Assembly: GCA_015059925.1 (NCBI GenBank)
Contig: SUZL01000012.1
Coordinates: forward strand, 1-64,000
From: Rikenellaceae bacterium
Lineage (GTDB): Bacteria > Bacteroidota > Bacteroidia > Bacteroidales > Rikenellaceae
Length of the DNA: 64,000 nt
Reading direction: 5' to 3'
Positions 1-8,619 of this stretch are shown one piece after another. Positions within the stretch are counted from its first letter, which is position 1; each line of letters starts with the position of its first letter. The notes below the pieces were generated by a model. That model was not told the origin of the DNA, searched no databases, and saw only the letters and a list, made by a program, of their open reading frames with translations. The translations under genes were made by a program, and so were the position numbers.

Positions 1-37
1 GATCAAGCGGTTACAGGTTTGAATCCTGTCGGAGTCA
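1..37 (+). tRNA. tRNA, 3' part only (isotype uncertain, possibly Arg)
   Basis: The window opens inside a tRNA. A T-arm is visible with stem ACAGG/CCTGT around loop TTTGAAT, followed by a 7-nt acceptor strand CGGAGTC and discriminator A. No CCA is encoded. The anticodon lies upstream of the window. The remnant GATCA-AGCGG resembles the anticodon-stem and variable-loop part of tRNA-Arg, but this is a guess. A terminator follows directly. Confidence 0.6.
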
Positions 38-48
38 CTGAAAGTGAG

Positions 49-78
49 GCGGTTCTCGAAAGATGACCGCTTTTTTTT
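49..78 (+). terminator. Intrinsic terminator of the tRNA
   Basis: The stem GCGGT/ACCGC extends by TCT/AGA around a CGAA tetraloop with a 2-nt bulge, and is followed by eight T. It lies 11 nt past the tRNA end. Confidence 0.8.
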
Positions 79-92
79 GTGCCAATATCGAA

Positions 93-168
93 GGATTTTC
101 GGAGAAGGGTTTTCAGGGGGGGGGGGATTTTCGGAGAAGGATTCTCGGGGGAGTGTTTTCGGAGAACG
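93..168. repeat. Degenerate ~31-bp tandem repeat with an 11-G run
   Basis: The 16-mer GGATTTTCGGAGAAGG occurs at 93 and 125, and a decayed third copy (GTTTTCGGAGAACG) at 155. A run of eleven G fills 116-126. The repeat lies outside any convincing ORF, between the tRNA terminator and the terminator of the leftward gene at 285. The rest of 79-224 shows nothing recognisable. Confidence 0.6.
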
Positions 169-224
169 TCTTTTGGAGGTTTTGACCATTAAACCAGAAT
201 CCCTCTTGCTATACAACTCCAAAC

Positions 225-261
225 AAAAAGGGCTGTCGCAACATAACTTGTTGGACAGCCC
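225..261 (-). terminator. Intrinsic terminator of the 285-836 gene
   Basis: The stem GGGCTGTC/GACAGCCC is extended by CAAC/GTTG and followed leftward by a T run. The stem is nearly identical to the terminator at 16571. Confidence 0.85.
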
Positions 262-284
262 CGCTCTATTAAATCTTGGCTCTG

Positions 285-836
285 TTACATCATCGCCGCG
301 AAGTCAGCCGTAATGCTCATACCGAGCTTGAGGTCGGGATACTGCATCAGCGTATTGTAAACCTTCATCAGGTTCGCATCCTCTGCAGCATTGGGAATCA
401 GAGTCGTTACGAGATTTACCACCTCCTGCGTGTTAAATACGAAGGTAGCGGTGTTCTGGCCCTCCTGCAAGTAGATATTAGCGCCGATGTCATAGTTTGA
501 CTTGTTGATCTCCATCGATGCGCCGATATACATACCGTCGATGTTCTGATCGAAAGCGAAGATCTGGCCCTCGGTCTTCTTTGCGCCATTCTCGCCCGAA
601 ACGAATGTTACACCGCCGTTGTAGTCGATCATAAGATACTCACGACCTACCACCCAGCCGAATTTCTTTGCCACCTCGGGCATAACAGCTGCCAAAGACT
701 CTGCTGCCGCCTTAGCCTGCGCGTTATCGCCCTTATACTCAACGGTGAAGCCATTGAACTTCATAGCTCCCTCCTGTGCCTGCACGCCGCAGAAGGCTGC
801 CAGCGTGAACATCAAAGCAAAAATCAGTTTTTTCAT
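285..836 (-). CDS. Secreted hypothetical protein
   Basis: This 183-aa protein has a clear signal peptide at residues 1-20 with cleavage probably after VQA. The mature part is small and mixed alpha/beta, with no transmembrane segment after the signal and no cysteine, so it is probably periplasmic or exported. I do not recognise the family. It stands alone: the efflux operon terminator lies upstream (936-966), it has its own TAnnTTTG box at 894-901, and its own terminator at 225-261. The ATG at 836 begins the signal peptide and has no competing start. Confidence 0.85.
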   Translation of the reverse strand: MKKLIFALMFTLAAFCGVQAQEGAMKFNGFTVEYKGDNAQAKAAAESLAAVMPEVAKKFGWVVGREYLMIDYNGGVTFVSGENGAKKTEGQIFAFDQNIDGMYIGASMEINKSNYDIGANIYLQEGQNTATFVFNTQEVVNLVTTLIPNAAEDANLMKVYNTLMQYPDLKLGMSITADFAAMM

Positions 837-893
837 AGTTTATGTAAGTTTTAGATTAGGTTTCATTGTTTCTCGCAAACATCAGTGCTTACA

Positions 894-901
894 CAAAAAT
901 A
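894..901 (-). promoter_or_regulatory. Putative -7 box for the secreted protein gene
   Basis: TATTTTTG fits the Bacteroidetes TAnnTTTG -7 consensus about 58 nt upstream of the start. No good -33 TTTG is seen at the usual spacing, so the call is weak. Confidence 0.45.
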
Positions 902-935
902 GTAAAACTTTCTAAATAAGCACATAAAGTTTAAT

Positions 936-966
936 AAAAAAGCCTGTCCACCGAGGCAGACAGGCT
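936..966 (-). terminator. Intrinsic terminator of the efflux operon
   Basis: The stem AGCCTGTC/GACAGGCT is followed leftward by six T. It lies 18 nt past the PG0541 stop and separates the operon from the gene at 285-836. Confidence 0.85.
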
Positions 967-984
967 CTTCAAACAGTTGGTTTA

Positions 985-1278
985 TTATATTGTCTGCTCA
1001 ATATTCCAAGCGAAGGCGCGCAAACCCTGCTGGTCGTTCTCCTCGTCGAGCTGCCTGAGTCGAGCGAGGAACTCATCGGCCTTCTTATCCTCCACGACTG
1101 AGATCAGCGCCGAGTTCATCGTGGGCCACGCGTGCGAGCCGAGGTGGGGCTCACCGTCGCGCGTACCGCAACCCATCAGCTCCTCCCAACCCGTGAAGCC
1201 GCGTATTTCCAACTCCTTCATCAAATCCATAACCGCGTCATACATCGACTGGTTACACGCTAAAAATACTGCTTTCAT
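985..1278 (-). CDS. PG0541 family transporter-associated protein
   Basis: This 97-aa soluble protein matches the PG0541 family, small P-II-like proteins encoded beside RND efflux pumps in Bacteroidetes. It has no signal peptide or membrane segment, so it is probably cytoplasmic. A Cys-Gly pair near residue 38 and the adjacent HLGSHAWP motif (about residues 47-54) look like the conserved core. It begins 12 nt after the RND permease stop and is the last gene of the operon before the terminator at 936-966. The position suggests a regulatory or accessory role for the pump. Its biochemical role is not known to me. Confidence 0.85.
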   Translation of the reverse strand: MKAVFLACNQSMYDAVMDLMKELEIRGFTGWEELMGCGTRDGEPHLGSHAWPTMNSALISVVEDKKADEFLARLRQLDEENDQQGLRAFAWNIEQTI

Positions 1279-1290
1279 ACTTTTTCGGTT

Positions 1291-4200
1291 TTAATTGTTC
1301 TGCTCTTTGAGAGCCTTCTTCTCGCGGCGCTTCTCGCCGTTTACGGCAAACGATGCGAAGAGCGTGGGGATAAGGATAAGTGTAATCAAGGTCGAGAACG
1401 ACAGACCCCAAGCCACCGACATACCCAGCGAGTTCCACATCTCGGCACCTACGCCGTTACCCACCGCCATCGGGATCATACCGAGCACGGTCGTGGTCGT
1501 GGTCATAAGGATCGGGCGCAGACGGCTTCGTCCGGCCGTAACCACAGCGTCGATAATCGACATTCCGCGCTCGCGACAGAGGATGGTGTAGTCCACCAAT
1601 ACGATACCGTTGTTCACTACAATACCGATCAACATCAGCACACCGAGCATCGACATAATGTTAAGCGGCGTACCCGTTACGGCCAATCCGATCGCAACAC
1701 CCAACACTGCGAATGGCAGCGAGAACATAATTACGAAGGGGTAGGTCAATGACTCAAACTGCGAAGCCATAATCACGAAGACCAGAATCACCATCAGCAC
1801 CATCAGCAGCGCCAAGTCGCCGAACGTATCCTGCATATCCTCGTATGTACCGCCTACCTCCCAGCTGAATCCTGCGGGCATATCGATCTGATCGAGTTTC
1901 TCCTGAGCCAGCTCCACCATCTCACTCAGCGCATAACCCGTACCTACGATACCAGAGATTGTAACGTAGCGGTCGCGGTTCTTACGCGTAATGGTCGGGG
2001 GGGTCGAAGCCTCCTTAACGGTACCGATGTCGCGGATCTTGATGCCCTGTCCCTGCGGGTTGTAGATCGTAATGTTCTCAATATCCTCGATCGACTCGCG
2101 GAACTTGCGGTCGTAACGTACGCGAATATCATACTCATCACCATCCTCGCGGTAGAACGATGTTACCGAACCGTTGATGCGGTTTCTTAAGTACATCGAG
2201 GCGGTCGTAACGTCCAGACCAGCCTGCGAGAGCTTCTCCAGATCGAAATCGACGTGATACTCGGGTGTGTACTCGTTACGCGAGATGGTAACCTCGGTAA
2301 AGCCCTCCGTCTCGCGGAAGATGTTTGCAATCTGCTCGGCCAGAGCATCCGACGTATCGAAGTCGTAACCGTAGAGCTCAATATCTACTGCACTTGCGCC
2401 ACCCATAGCACCAGCACCCGACGTAACGGTGAAGGTACGGATCTCGGTGTACTCGTCGAGGATCGCACGCATCTCATCGGCGATCTGCGTAATACCCTTC
2501 TCACGCTCGGTCTTCTCCACCAGACGCATATTCATCGAGATGATGTGGGTACCATTATCCGACATCGAAGCGAACGTATTGTCCGTATCGGCCTGACCCT
2601 CGCGCACGCTCACCATCTCCAGCTCCTCGGGGAATGCCTCGCGGAAGCGCTGCGAGATCTCGAGCGACAAATCGCGCGTAATCTCCTGACGAGTACCTGC
2701 GGGCAACTGAATCGTAGCCGAGAGCGAGCCGCTATCCTGCGTGGGGAAGAACTCCGACTTGATGAAGGGGTACAGACCACCCAACACGCCAGCGAAGAGC
2801 ACTACCGCTCCGATGATGGTCGTCTTGCGGTGCGTTACACACCAAGCCAAGATGCCGCCATAGAACTTATTGAAACGCTCCATCACGTTGTCGATGTGGC
2901 CTTGGAACCACGCCTTCTTGGGGCTCTTCTTCATCATCAGCGAGCAGAGTACGGGTGTAAAGGTGATAGCCGCAATCGTCGAAACGGTCAGCGTGATTGT
3001 AACCATCCAACCCATCGCGTTGAACAACACTCCTGCCATACCCGTTACCATCGTCAAGGGAAGGAATACGGCGATCGTGGTCAGCGTACCACCGATTACC
3101 GAGATACCCACCTCCTTGGTAGCGAAGATCGCCGCCTGCTTGGGCTTCGCGCCACGGTCGATGTGCGTTGTGATGTTCTCCAATACTACGATCGCATTAT
3201 CCACAACCATACCGATGGCAATCGAGAGCGACGACATCGTGATGATGTTGAGCGTATCGCCCGTAGCCATAATGTAGATGATGGCAGCCAACAGTGAGAT
3301 GGGGATGGTCAGCACGACGATGATCGTCGCACGCCAGCGACCGAGGAAGAGGAACACCACGAGCATCACGAGTGCGAAGGTCGTAATGATGGTGTCGCGC
3401 AGAGAGTTTACCGTCGATACGATGTTGTCCGACGTATCCACAATCGTAAAGAGCTCCACGTCAGCGGGCAGCGACTGCTTCAGTTCCTCGATGTGAGCCT
3501 TCACCTCGCGCGAGATGGCCACAGCGTTTGCGCCCGACTTCTTCTGCACGATGATCATACCTCCCTGCTCGCCGTTGTTGTAGGTCTCCTGAATACGCTC
3601 CTGAACGGTATCCTCGATCGAAGCCACCTCCTTCAGCAGGATGGGGGCGCCGTTGCGATAACCGATCACAAGGTCGTACATCTCGCTGGGATCCTCAAAC
3701 TCGTGGTCCACACGCAGCGAGTATGCGTTCGAGCCAACGTCGAACGAACCTGCGGGGGTGTTGCGGTTTACGGCAGCGATGGCGTTCGAGATAGTCTCGA
3801 TCGTAAGGCCGTAAGCCTCGAGCTTGTTGGGGTCGCAATATACCTGAATCTCACGCTCGGGAATACCGACGATTGAGATTGTACCCACACCACTAACTCG
3901 CGCCAGCGGGGTAGCGATCTGGTCGTCGAGGATCTTGTAGAGTCCCGACATACTCTCTTCGGCCGTTACACCGAGCATCAGCACGGGGATCATATCGGCC
4001 GAGAACTTGAAGATGATGGGCTGCGACACGCCATCGGGCAGTGTCGAAAGCATATCGAGCTTGTCGCGCACATCATTTGCCAAAATATCGAGGTCGTAAC
4101 CATACTCAAACTCGAGCGTTACAACTGACATATTCTCTTTCGACTGTGAGGTGATATCCTTCAGATGATCGACACCGTTCAGAACGTTCTCCAGCGGACG

Positions 4201-4392
4201 TGTAACGTTGTTCTCAATATCCTCGGCACTCGCACCCGGGTACGAGGTCATCACCATCAACATATTCGACTCAATGTCGGGGAATAGGTCAATACCCAAT
4301 CTCGAGAACGAGAAGACACCCATAATCGCCACAGCGACAAAGAGGATGATCGAGGTAATAGGGTTATTGACCGATGTTTTATATATATTCAT
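1291..4392 (-). CDS. Efflux RND transporter permease (HAE1/AcrB type)
   Basis: This 1033-aa inner-membrane proton-driven exporter has the usual RND length and plan: a first helix near residues 10-28, a large periplasmic porter domain, a helix bundle, then a second half with the same plan. The TM4 motif reads VVDNAIVV where AcrB has two adjacent Asp, so one is Asn. The TM10 region reads VNNGIVLVDY and lacks the AcrB Lys. Such changes are common in this branch, so I do not read them as inactivation. It should act in a tripartite pump with the adaptor (4439-5464) and TolC-like channel (5480-6835) just upstream. Confidence 0.95.
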   Translation of the reverse strand: MNIYKTSVNNPITSIILFVAVAIMGVFSFSRLGIDLFPDIESNMLMVMTSYPGASAEDIENNVTRPLENVLNGVDHLKDITSQSKENMSVVTLEFEYGYDLDILANDVRDKLDMLSTLPDGVSQPIIFKFSADMIPVLMLGVTAEESMSGLYKILDDQIATPLARVSGVGTISIVGIPEREIQVYCDPNKLEAYGLTIETISNAIAAVNRNTPAGSFDVGSNAYSLRVDHEFEDPSEMYDLVIGYRNGAPILLKEVASIEDTVQERIQETYNNGEQGGMIIVQKKSGANAVAISREVKAHIEELKQSLPADVELFTIVDTSDNIVSTVNSLRDTIITTFALVMLVVFLFLGRWRATIIVVLTIPISLLAAIIYIMATGDTLNIITMSSLSIAIGMVVDNAIVVLENITTHIDRGAKPKQAAIFATKEVGISVIGGTLTTIAVFLPLTMVTGMAGVLFNAMGWMVTITLTVSTIAAITFTPVLCSLMMKKSPKKAWFQGHIDNVMERFNKFYGGILAWCVTHRKTTIIGAVVLFAGVLGGLYPFIKSEFFPTQDSGSLSATIQLPAGTRQEITRDLSLEISQRFREAFPEELEMVSVREGQADTDNTFASMSDNGTHIISMNMRLVEKTEREKGITQIADEMRAILDEYTEIRTFTVTSGAGAMGGASAVDIELYGYDFDTSDALAEQIANIFRETEGFTEVTISRNEYTPEYHVDFDLEKLSQAGLDVTTASMYLRNRINGSVTSFYREDGDEYDIRVRYDRKFRESIEDIENITIYNPQGQGIKIRDIGTVKEASTPPTITRKNRDRYVTISGIVGTGYALSEMVELAQEKLDQIDMPAGFSWEVGGTYEDMQDTFGDLALLMVLMVILVFVIMASQFESLTYPFVIMFSLPFAVLGVAIGLAVTGTPLNIMSMLGVLMLIGIVVNNGIVLVDYTILCRERGMSIIDAVVTAGRSRLRPILMTTTTTVLGMIPMAVGNGVGAEMWNSLGMSVAWGLSFSTLITLILIPTLFASFAVNGEKRREKKALKEQNN

Positions 4393-4438
4393 CGTTTGGT
4401 CTATTTACTCGTTTAACTCCTAAGTAAAAATCTTTCAA

Positions 4439-5464
4439 TTAGTTGGTGCGCTCTACGGCGATGCCGTTCTTCAGAGCAGAGTGGCCCGATACAACAACCT
4501 CGTCGCCATCGTTCAGACCGCTCAGGATCTCATACTTGTCGTTCATACGGCGGCCCAGCTCAACCTTGCGGTAATCCACCGTGCCGTCAGCCTTGTAAAC
4601 ATAGATGAAACGGTCGCCCGAGCCGAGCATCTTCACAACGGCGCGATCGGGCACCACGATGTTCTGGTGCTTGCCGTAGTTCATCGTTACGCGAGCGTAC
4701 ATACCGGGCTTGATCTGCTCCTTGCCGTTAGCTACGGTCAGCTCCACCTCGAAGGTGCGGGTCTGGGGATCGATCGAAGGGGTGATGCGCGATACCTTAC
4801 CCTCGAACTTCTGCTCGGGCAGTGCATCGAGCTCCACGTCCACCTTCATACCCTTTGAGATGTATGAGTAGAGCGACTCCGATACGTTCACAAAGATCTT
4901 CACGGGGTTGATCTGCTGTACCACGAAGATAGGCTGTCCGCCAACCATATCGCCGTTGTCGTAGTTACGCGCCGTAACCACACCCGAGATGGGTGAGATG
5001 AGCGACGTGTTCTCCAACATATTCTCGTAGGTCGATTTAGCCACCTCGTACTGTGTCTTCACAGCCTCCCAGTTAGCCTTCGACTCGCCACCGAACTTAT
5101 ACAATTCGTCCGAACGCTCGAACGATGCCTTTGCGTTCTCATACTGAGCCTTCGTCTGCGTCAGCGCAGCGTTATCCATCTCTGCGAGCTTCTGACCTGC
5201 GCGCACGCGGTCGCCCACGTCAACCAACAGACGTGAGATACGACGTGCCTGCTGAGGGGTGATGTTATTCACTGCAAAACCCTCTACATTACCGGTGAAA
5301 GTACTCACCTGCTCCACATCCTGCAACGTAGCCACCTCGGTGGTTACCTTAGGCTTCTGCTCAACGACCTCCGTGGTCTGGGCACTCTGATTTGACTGGC
5401 AAGCGATGCTTGCGATGCAAACGCCGCCGACGAGCAGCGTTTTAACCATTACGTTCATTTTCAT
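4439..5464 (-). CDS. Efflux RND periplasmic adaptor subunit (membrane fusion lipoprotein)
   Basis: This 341-aa protein has a lipobox (IASIAC) near residue 22, so it should be a lipoprotein. After it come the barrel-sandwich half-motif, a short alpha-hairpin (about residues 95-140), the second barrel-sandwich half and a beta-barrel domain typical of HlyD/AcrA adaptors. It links the RND permease to the outer-membrane channel. It lies 15 nt after the TolC-like gene and 46 nt before the permease. An alternative ATG two codons downstream would give the same mature protein. Confidence 0.95.
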   Translation of the reverse strand: MKMNVMVKTLLVGGVCIASIACQSNQSAQTTEVVEQKPKVTTEVATLQDVEQVSTFTGNVEGFAVNNITPQQARRISRLLVDVGDRVRAGQKLAEMDNAALTQTKAQYENAKASFERSDELYKFGGESKANWEAVKTQYEVAKSTYENMLENTSLISPISGVVTARNYDNGDMVGGQPIFVVQQINPVKIFVNVSESLYSYISKGMKVDVELDALPEQKFEGKVSRITPSIDPQTRTFEVELTVANGKEQIKPGMYARVTMNYGKHQNIVVPDRAVVKMLGSGDRFIYVYKADGTVDYRKVELGRRMNDKYEILSGLNDGDEVVVSGHSALKNGIAVERTN

Positions 5465-5479
5465 ATCTGTAAGTCTGTT

Positions 5480-6835
5480 TTAATTTTCTTGTTCATCTGT
5501 TGAAAAATTGCCTGCTATCTTCTCCATCGAAACCTGATTGATCAGATAGTTGTAGATTGCCGTCGAGCGCGACAGCTCGGCCTGCGTGTAAGCCAACTGC
5601 GAGTTATCCATCTCCACCAGCGTACCGCTACCTACCTCGTATCGCTTCGCTGCGATCTCATAACCGCGCTTGGCCTGCGAGATGTTCTGTGCCGATGCGT
5701 GATACTGCTTCACGTTGGTCTGCATATTGCTGTAATATGACATCAGAGCCGTACGCAGCTGACGCTCCGTATTCTCGCGCTGGAGCTGCAGATTCTCTAT
5801 GTCGATCTTCGCCTGATTGATCTCTGCACGACGCTTACCACCCGAGAAGATAGGAATACTCAGGTTGAACATCGCCGTCGATGAACCCATCCAGCGGTAG
5901 TGTGCTATGGCCATCGTCTCATCCATCGCGTTCCACTGATAGTTGATCGAAGCTGCGAGCGAGGGCAGATTTGCCGCACGCTTGATCTTCAGTGCCTGAA
6001 GAAGCATATCCTCCTGAATATCCAACTGCTTCATCGTCGAGTTGTCGCTCAAATCACCCATCTCGATCATCGATGTGAGCTGCGTCTCGTAGTCTGATAG
6101 GCGACCTGCGCAGTCGATGTCGATGTTAAGATCCATACCCAACAGGGCCTTGAGCTGCCACAGGGCCAGAACGATCGAGTTCTCGGCGTTGAATACGTCG
6201 GGCTCGGCATTTGCCACGCGCACCTGCGACTGGATGAAGTCGTACTCCGACACCTGACCTACCGAGTAGCGCTTCTCCACGATCTTGTGGTTCTCGACGG
6301 CGTTGTCGTACACACGCTTATATACGTCGTACGAATCCTTCGCCAGCAACACTTGGAAGAAAGCCTTCGACACCTGCTCGGTCATATCGATGCGCGACGA
6401 GCGTGCCTGCTCCACGGCCAGTTCCACGTCCATTGCCGAGAGCTTGAGCGACTTCCACAGCTGCGCATTAACCAGAGGCATAGCTGCCGAGAAACCACCC
6501 ATCATCGTGTTGGTGGTACCCATCTTCATCGTCTGTCCCATAATGTGGAACGAGGGCTTCTCGATGTAACGCTGATATGTAGCTGAGGCCGAAATCTCGG
6601 GCCACAGCGCCGCATAAGTACCCTTCTTGGCGTACTTTTTAGTTTCAATTGTCTTGTCGGCTACCTTCACCGTCGGGTTCTCGCTAAGGGCAATCTCCAG
6701 CGCCTGCTCGAGCGTTAGCACGATAGGCTCATCCGTGGACTTAGGAGCAACCTCAGCGTTCTCTTGTGCCATTGCAGGCACCGAAGTCACGCATATAAGC
6801 GCGAGCAACGTAAAAAAGAGATTCTTCAGTTTCAT
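5480..6835 (-). CDS. TolC family outer-membrane efflux protein
   Basis: The 451-aa protein has a signal peptide (cleavage near VPAMA-Q, residue 23) and two outer-membrane-efflux-protein repeats with long coiled-coil helices around residues 35-215 and 245-435. The length is typical of TolC-like channels. It provides the outer-membrane duct for the adaptor and permease encoded immediately downstream. It starts 40 nt after the TetR gene stop, so the regulator and pump genes are probably one transcript. Confidence 0.95.
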   Translation of the reverse strand: MKLKNLFFTLLALICVTSVPAMAQENAEVAPKSTDEPIVLTLEQALEIALSENPTVKVADKTIETKKYAKKGTYAALWPEISASATYQRYIEKPSFHIMGQTMKMGTTNTMMGGFSAAMPLVNAQLWKSLKLSAMDVELAVEQARSSRIDMTEQVSKAFFQVLLAKDSYDVYKRVYDNAVENHKIVEKRYSVGQVSEYDFIQSQVRVANAEPDVFNAENSIVLALWQLKALLGMDLNIDIDCAGRLSDYETQLTSMIEMGDLSDNSTMKQLDIQEDMLLQALKIKRAANLPSLAASINYQWNAMDETMAIAHYRWMGSSTAMFNLSIPIFSGGKRRAEINQAKIDIENLQLQRENTERQLRTALMSYYSNMQTNVKQYHASAQNISQAKRGYEIAAKRYEVGSGTLVEMDNSQLAYTQAELSRSTAIYNYLINQVSMEKIAGNFSTDEQEN

Positions 6836-6875
6836 ACTTCTAAAAAATTAAGTAATAATTAAGTTATTTTGTTTC

Positions 6876-7550
6876 TTATTTTGTCTGTTTCATTGCGCGG
6901 CGCTCGTTGAGCGTGAGCGGTCGGGGCTGCCTTGAGAGGTAGTCGTCGATCACATCGATTCCCTTGTGTGTCGAGATGCCTCTGAAGAAGTTCACCGCCA
7001 AAGCTCCGTATGCCTCCTCGCGCGTAACCTCCTCGGGTATTGCAAATGAGTTCTCATATACGGCCGTTGTCATTATGCTGAACAGGAGTCTGATCATCAG
7101 CTCAATATCGATGTTCGGCTCGATATATCCCTCCTCGCACGCACGATTCAGTATGTTCTGCAATGCCGAGATGGCAACTTCGGTGTGGTAGCGATGTACT
7201 TTGTCCGAAATCTCGGGGTAGAACTTCTTTAGGTTCATCGACAAGCGCTTTTCGATGTCCGTCACTGCACCTCCTGCGAGCATTGCGTGGGCACATTTGA
7301 ATAGCAACTCGAGCGAATTCTCGCAAGGCTCTATCTCAGCCAAAATCTCGCGCGGGCGAGCCTCGGTGATGTACTTGATACTCTCAAAGAGCAGCTCCTC
7401 CTTGTCGCCAAACATCTCGTAGAGCGTGCGCTTCGACATTCCGAGCGACTGGGCCACATCATCCATTCGCACCGACTTTACGCCCAGCGTCTGAACCATC
7501 CCAGCGACGTGCGCCACTACCTTTTCCTTTTGTGTCATTCCGTTTTCCAT
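6876..7550 (-). CDS. TetR/AcrR family transcriptional regulator
   Basis: This 224-aa protein has an N-terminal TetR helix-turn-helix at about residues 18-60 (VRMDDVAQSLGMSKRTLYE) and a helical ligand-binding C-terminal domain. It is the first gene of the efflux operon and probably represses it. Paired AT-rich repeats in its leader at 7576-7612 are the best operator candidate. A second in-frame ATG at codon 5 is an alternative start. Confidence 0.93.
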   Translation of the reverse strand: MENGMTQKEKVVAHVAGMVQTLGVKSVRMDDVAQSLGMSKRTLYEMFGDKEELLFESIKYITEARPREILAEIEPCENSLELLFKCAHAMLAGGAVTDIEKRLSMNLKKFYPEISDKVHRYHTEVAISALQNILNRACEEGYIEPNIDIELMIRLLFSIMTTAVYENSFAIPEEVTREEAYGALAVNFFRGISTHKGIDVIDDYLSRQPRPLTLNERRAMKQTK

Positions 7551-7575
7551 TTTTTAGGGCTGGCGCGCGTTCCTT

Positions 7576-7612
7576 ATATTATATAGCGCCACGTTTCATA
7601 TTATATAACGCC
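7576..7612 (-). promoter_or_regulatory. Candidate TetR operator: two direct repeats
   Basis: ATATTATATAGCGCC at 7576 and ATATTATATAACGCC at 7598 differ by one base and are 22 bp apart, about two helical turns. Each has a near-palindromic AT core. They lie between the promoter at 7668-7698 and the TetR start, where a repressor could block elongation or initiation. Assignment to TetR is an inference. Confidence 0.45.
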
Positions 7613-7667
7613 TCGCTTCGTAATCGCGCACTTCGCAAAAAAAGCATACTGCCCCCTTTTCCAAGTG

Positions 7668-7698
7668 CAAATATATACATAGAAAACCGAAAAACAAA
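7668..7698 (-). promoter_or_regulatory. Promoter of the TetR-efflux operon
   Basis: The -33 box TTTG (7695-7698) and -7 box TATATTTG (7668-7675) are separated by 19 nt, a full Bacteroidetes consensus. The leader would be about 110 nt. The stretch 7699-7907 upstream is AT-rich and holds no gene, only a second GTGCAAATATA copy near 7777. Confidence 0.75.
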
Positions 7699-7907
7699 AA
7701 AAGTTTTCAAGTTTTTGAGTTTTGTGCAACTTTTTTGTCCAAAATGACCAAAAACACCAAAACGGCTTCTCGAGTGTGCAAATATAGGGTTAACATTCTG
7801 CTGCCGCGTATTTATTTAACGCATATTTTCGTCTAATTGTATATTGTCCTTCGATTTTTGCACATTTTGACCAAAATACCTGTCTTGCAGTGCCGCCGAA
7901 AAACAAA

Positions 7908-7940
7908 ACAACCTGCCGAACTTCGCAGTCGGCAGGTTGT
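7908..7940 (-). terminator. Intrinsic terminator of efp
   Basis: The long stem ACAACCTGCCGA/TCGGCAGGTTGT is followed leftward by a T-rich run. It lies 21 nt past the efp stop. Confidence 0.85.
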
Positions 7941-7961
7941 TCTATGCTTTTTCGCCTACAA

Positions 7962-8534
7962 TTAGCGGATACGCTCCTTGTACTCGCGCGTGCGGCTATC
8001 GACGCGGATCTTGTCGCCCGTATTAACGAACAGGGGAACGCGAACCGTTGCGCCGGTATTAACCGTAGCGGGCTTGAGTGAGTTTGTCGAAGCGGTATCG
8101 CCCTTGATACCCGGCTCGGTGTAGGTAACCTCCATATCGAGTACGGGAGGAAGCTCAGCCGAGAGGACAGCCTCCTTCTCGGTGTGGAACATAACCTCTA
8201 CGATCTGGCCGTCAGCCATCAGGTCGTAGTTCTCGATCAGGTTCTTGTCGATGTTGATCTCCTCGAAGGTCTCGGTGTGCATAAAGTGTGCGCCCAGATC
8301 ATCCTCGTAGGTGAACTGATAGGGGCGACGCTCAACGCGTACCTGCTCGATCTTCTGGCTAACCGATGAGAAGGTCTTCTCGAGAACGTAGCCGTTCTCC
8401 AGATTCTTGAGCTTTGAACGAACGAAAGCGGGGCCCTTACCGGGCTTGCAGTGCTGGAAATCCACAACAAGGAAAGTCTTGTTGTCCATCTCGATGCACA
8501 TACCGATCTTAATATCAGATGCTGTGATAGTCAT
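7962..8534 (-). CDS. efp: Translation elongation factor P
   Basis: This 190-aa protein has the usual EF-P length: a KOW-like N-terminal domain followed by two OB domains. The tip loop KPGKG carries Lys33, the residue that is modified in many bacteria. EF-P relieves ribosome stalling at polyproline stretches. The gene is monocistronic, with a TACCTTTG box upstream at 8577-8584 and a strong terminator downstream. Confidence 0.97.
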   Translation of the reverse strand: MTITASDIKIGMCIEMDNKTFLVVDFQHCKPGKGPAFVRSKLKNLENGYVLEKTFSSVSQKIEQVRVERRPYQFTYEDDLGAHFMHTETFEEINIDKNLIENYDLMADGQIVEVMFHTEKEAVLSAELPPVLDMEVTYTEPGIKGDTASTNSLKPATVNTGATVRVPLFVNTGDKIRVDSRTREYKERIR

Positions 8535-8576
8535 AATGTTATAGTTTTTTTATTAGAATTTTCCCTTTTGACGGCG

Positions 8577-8584
8577 CAAAGGTA
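8577..8584 (-). promoter_or_regulatory. Putative -7 box for efp
   Basis: TACCTTTG lies about 43 nt upstream of the efp start. The expected -33 TTTG is not evident. Confidence 0.5.
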
Positions 8585-8619
8585 ATAAAAAATATGCAAA
8601 CCGCACTAAATCTGTCGAT

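Noticed and set aside
2254..3297. 347-codon rightward ORF opposite the RND permease
   Set aside because: It is a shadow of GC-rich coding DNA: no family likeness, very Arg/His-rich, and fully antisense to a certain gene.
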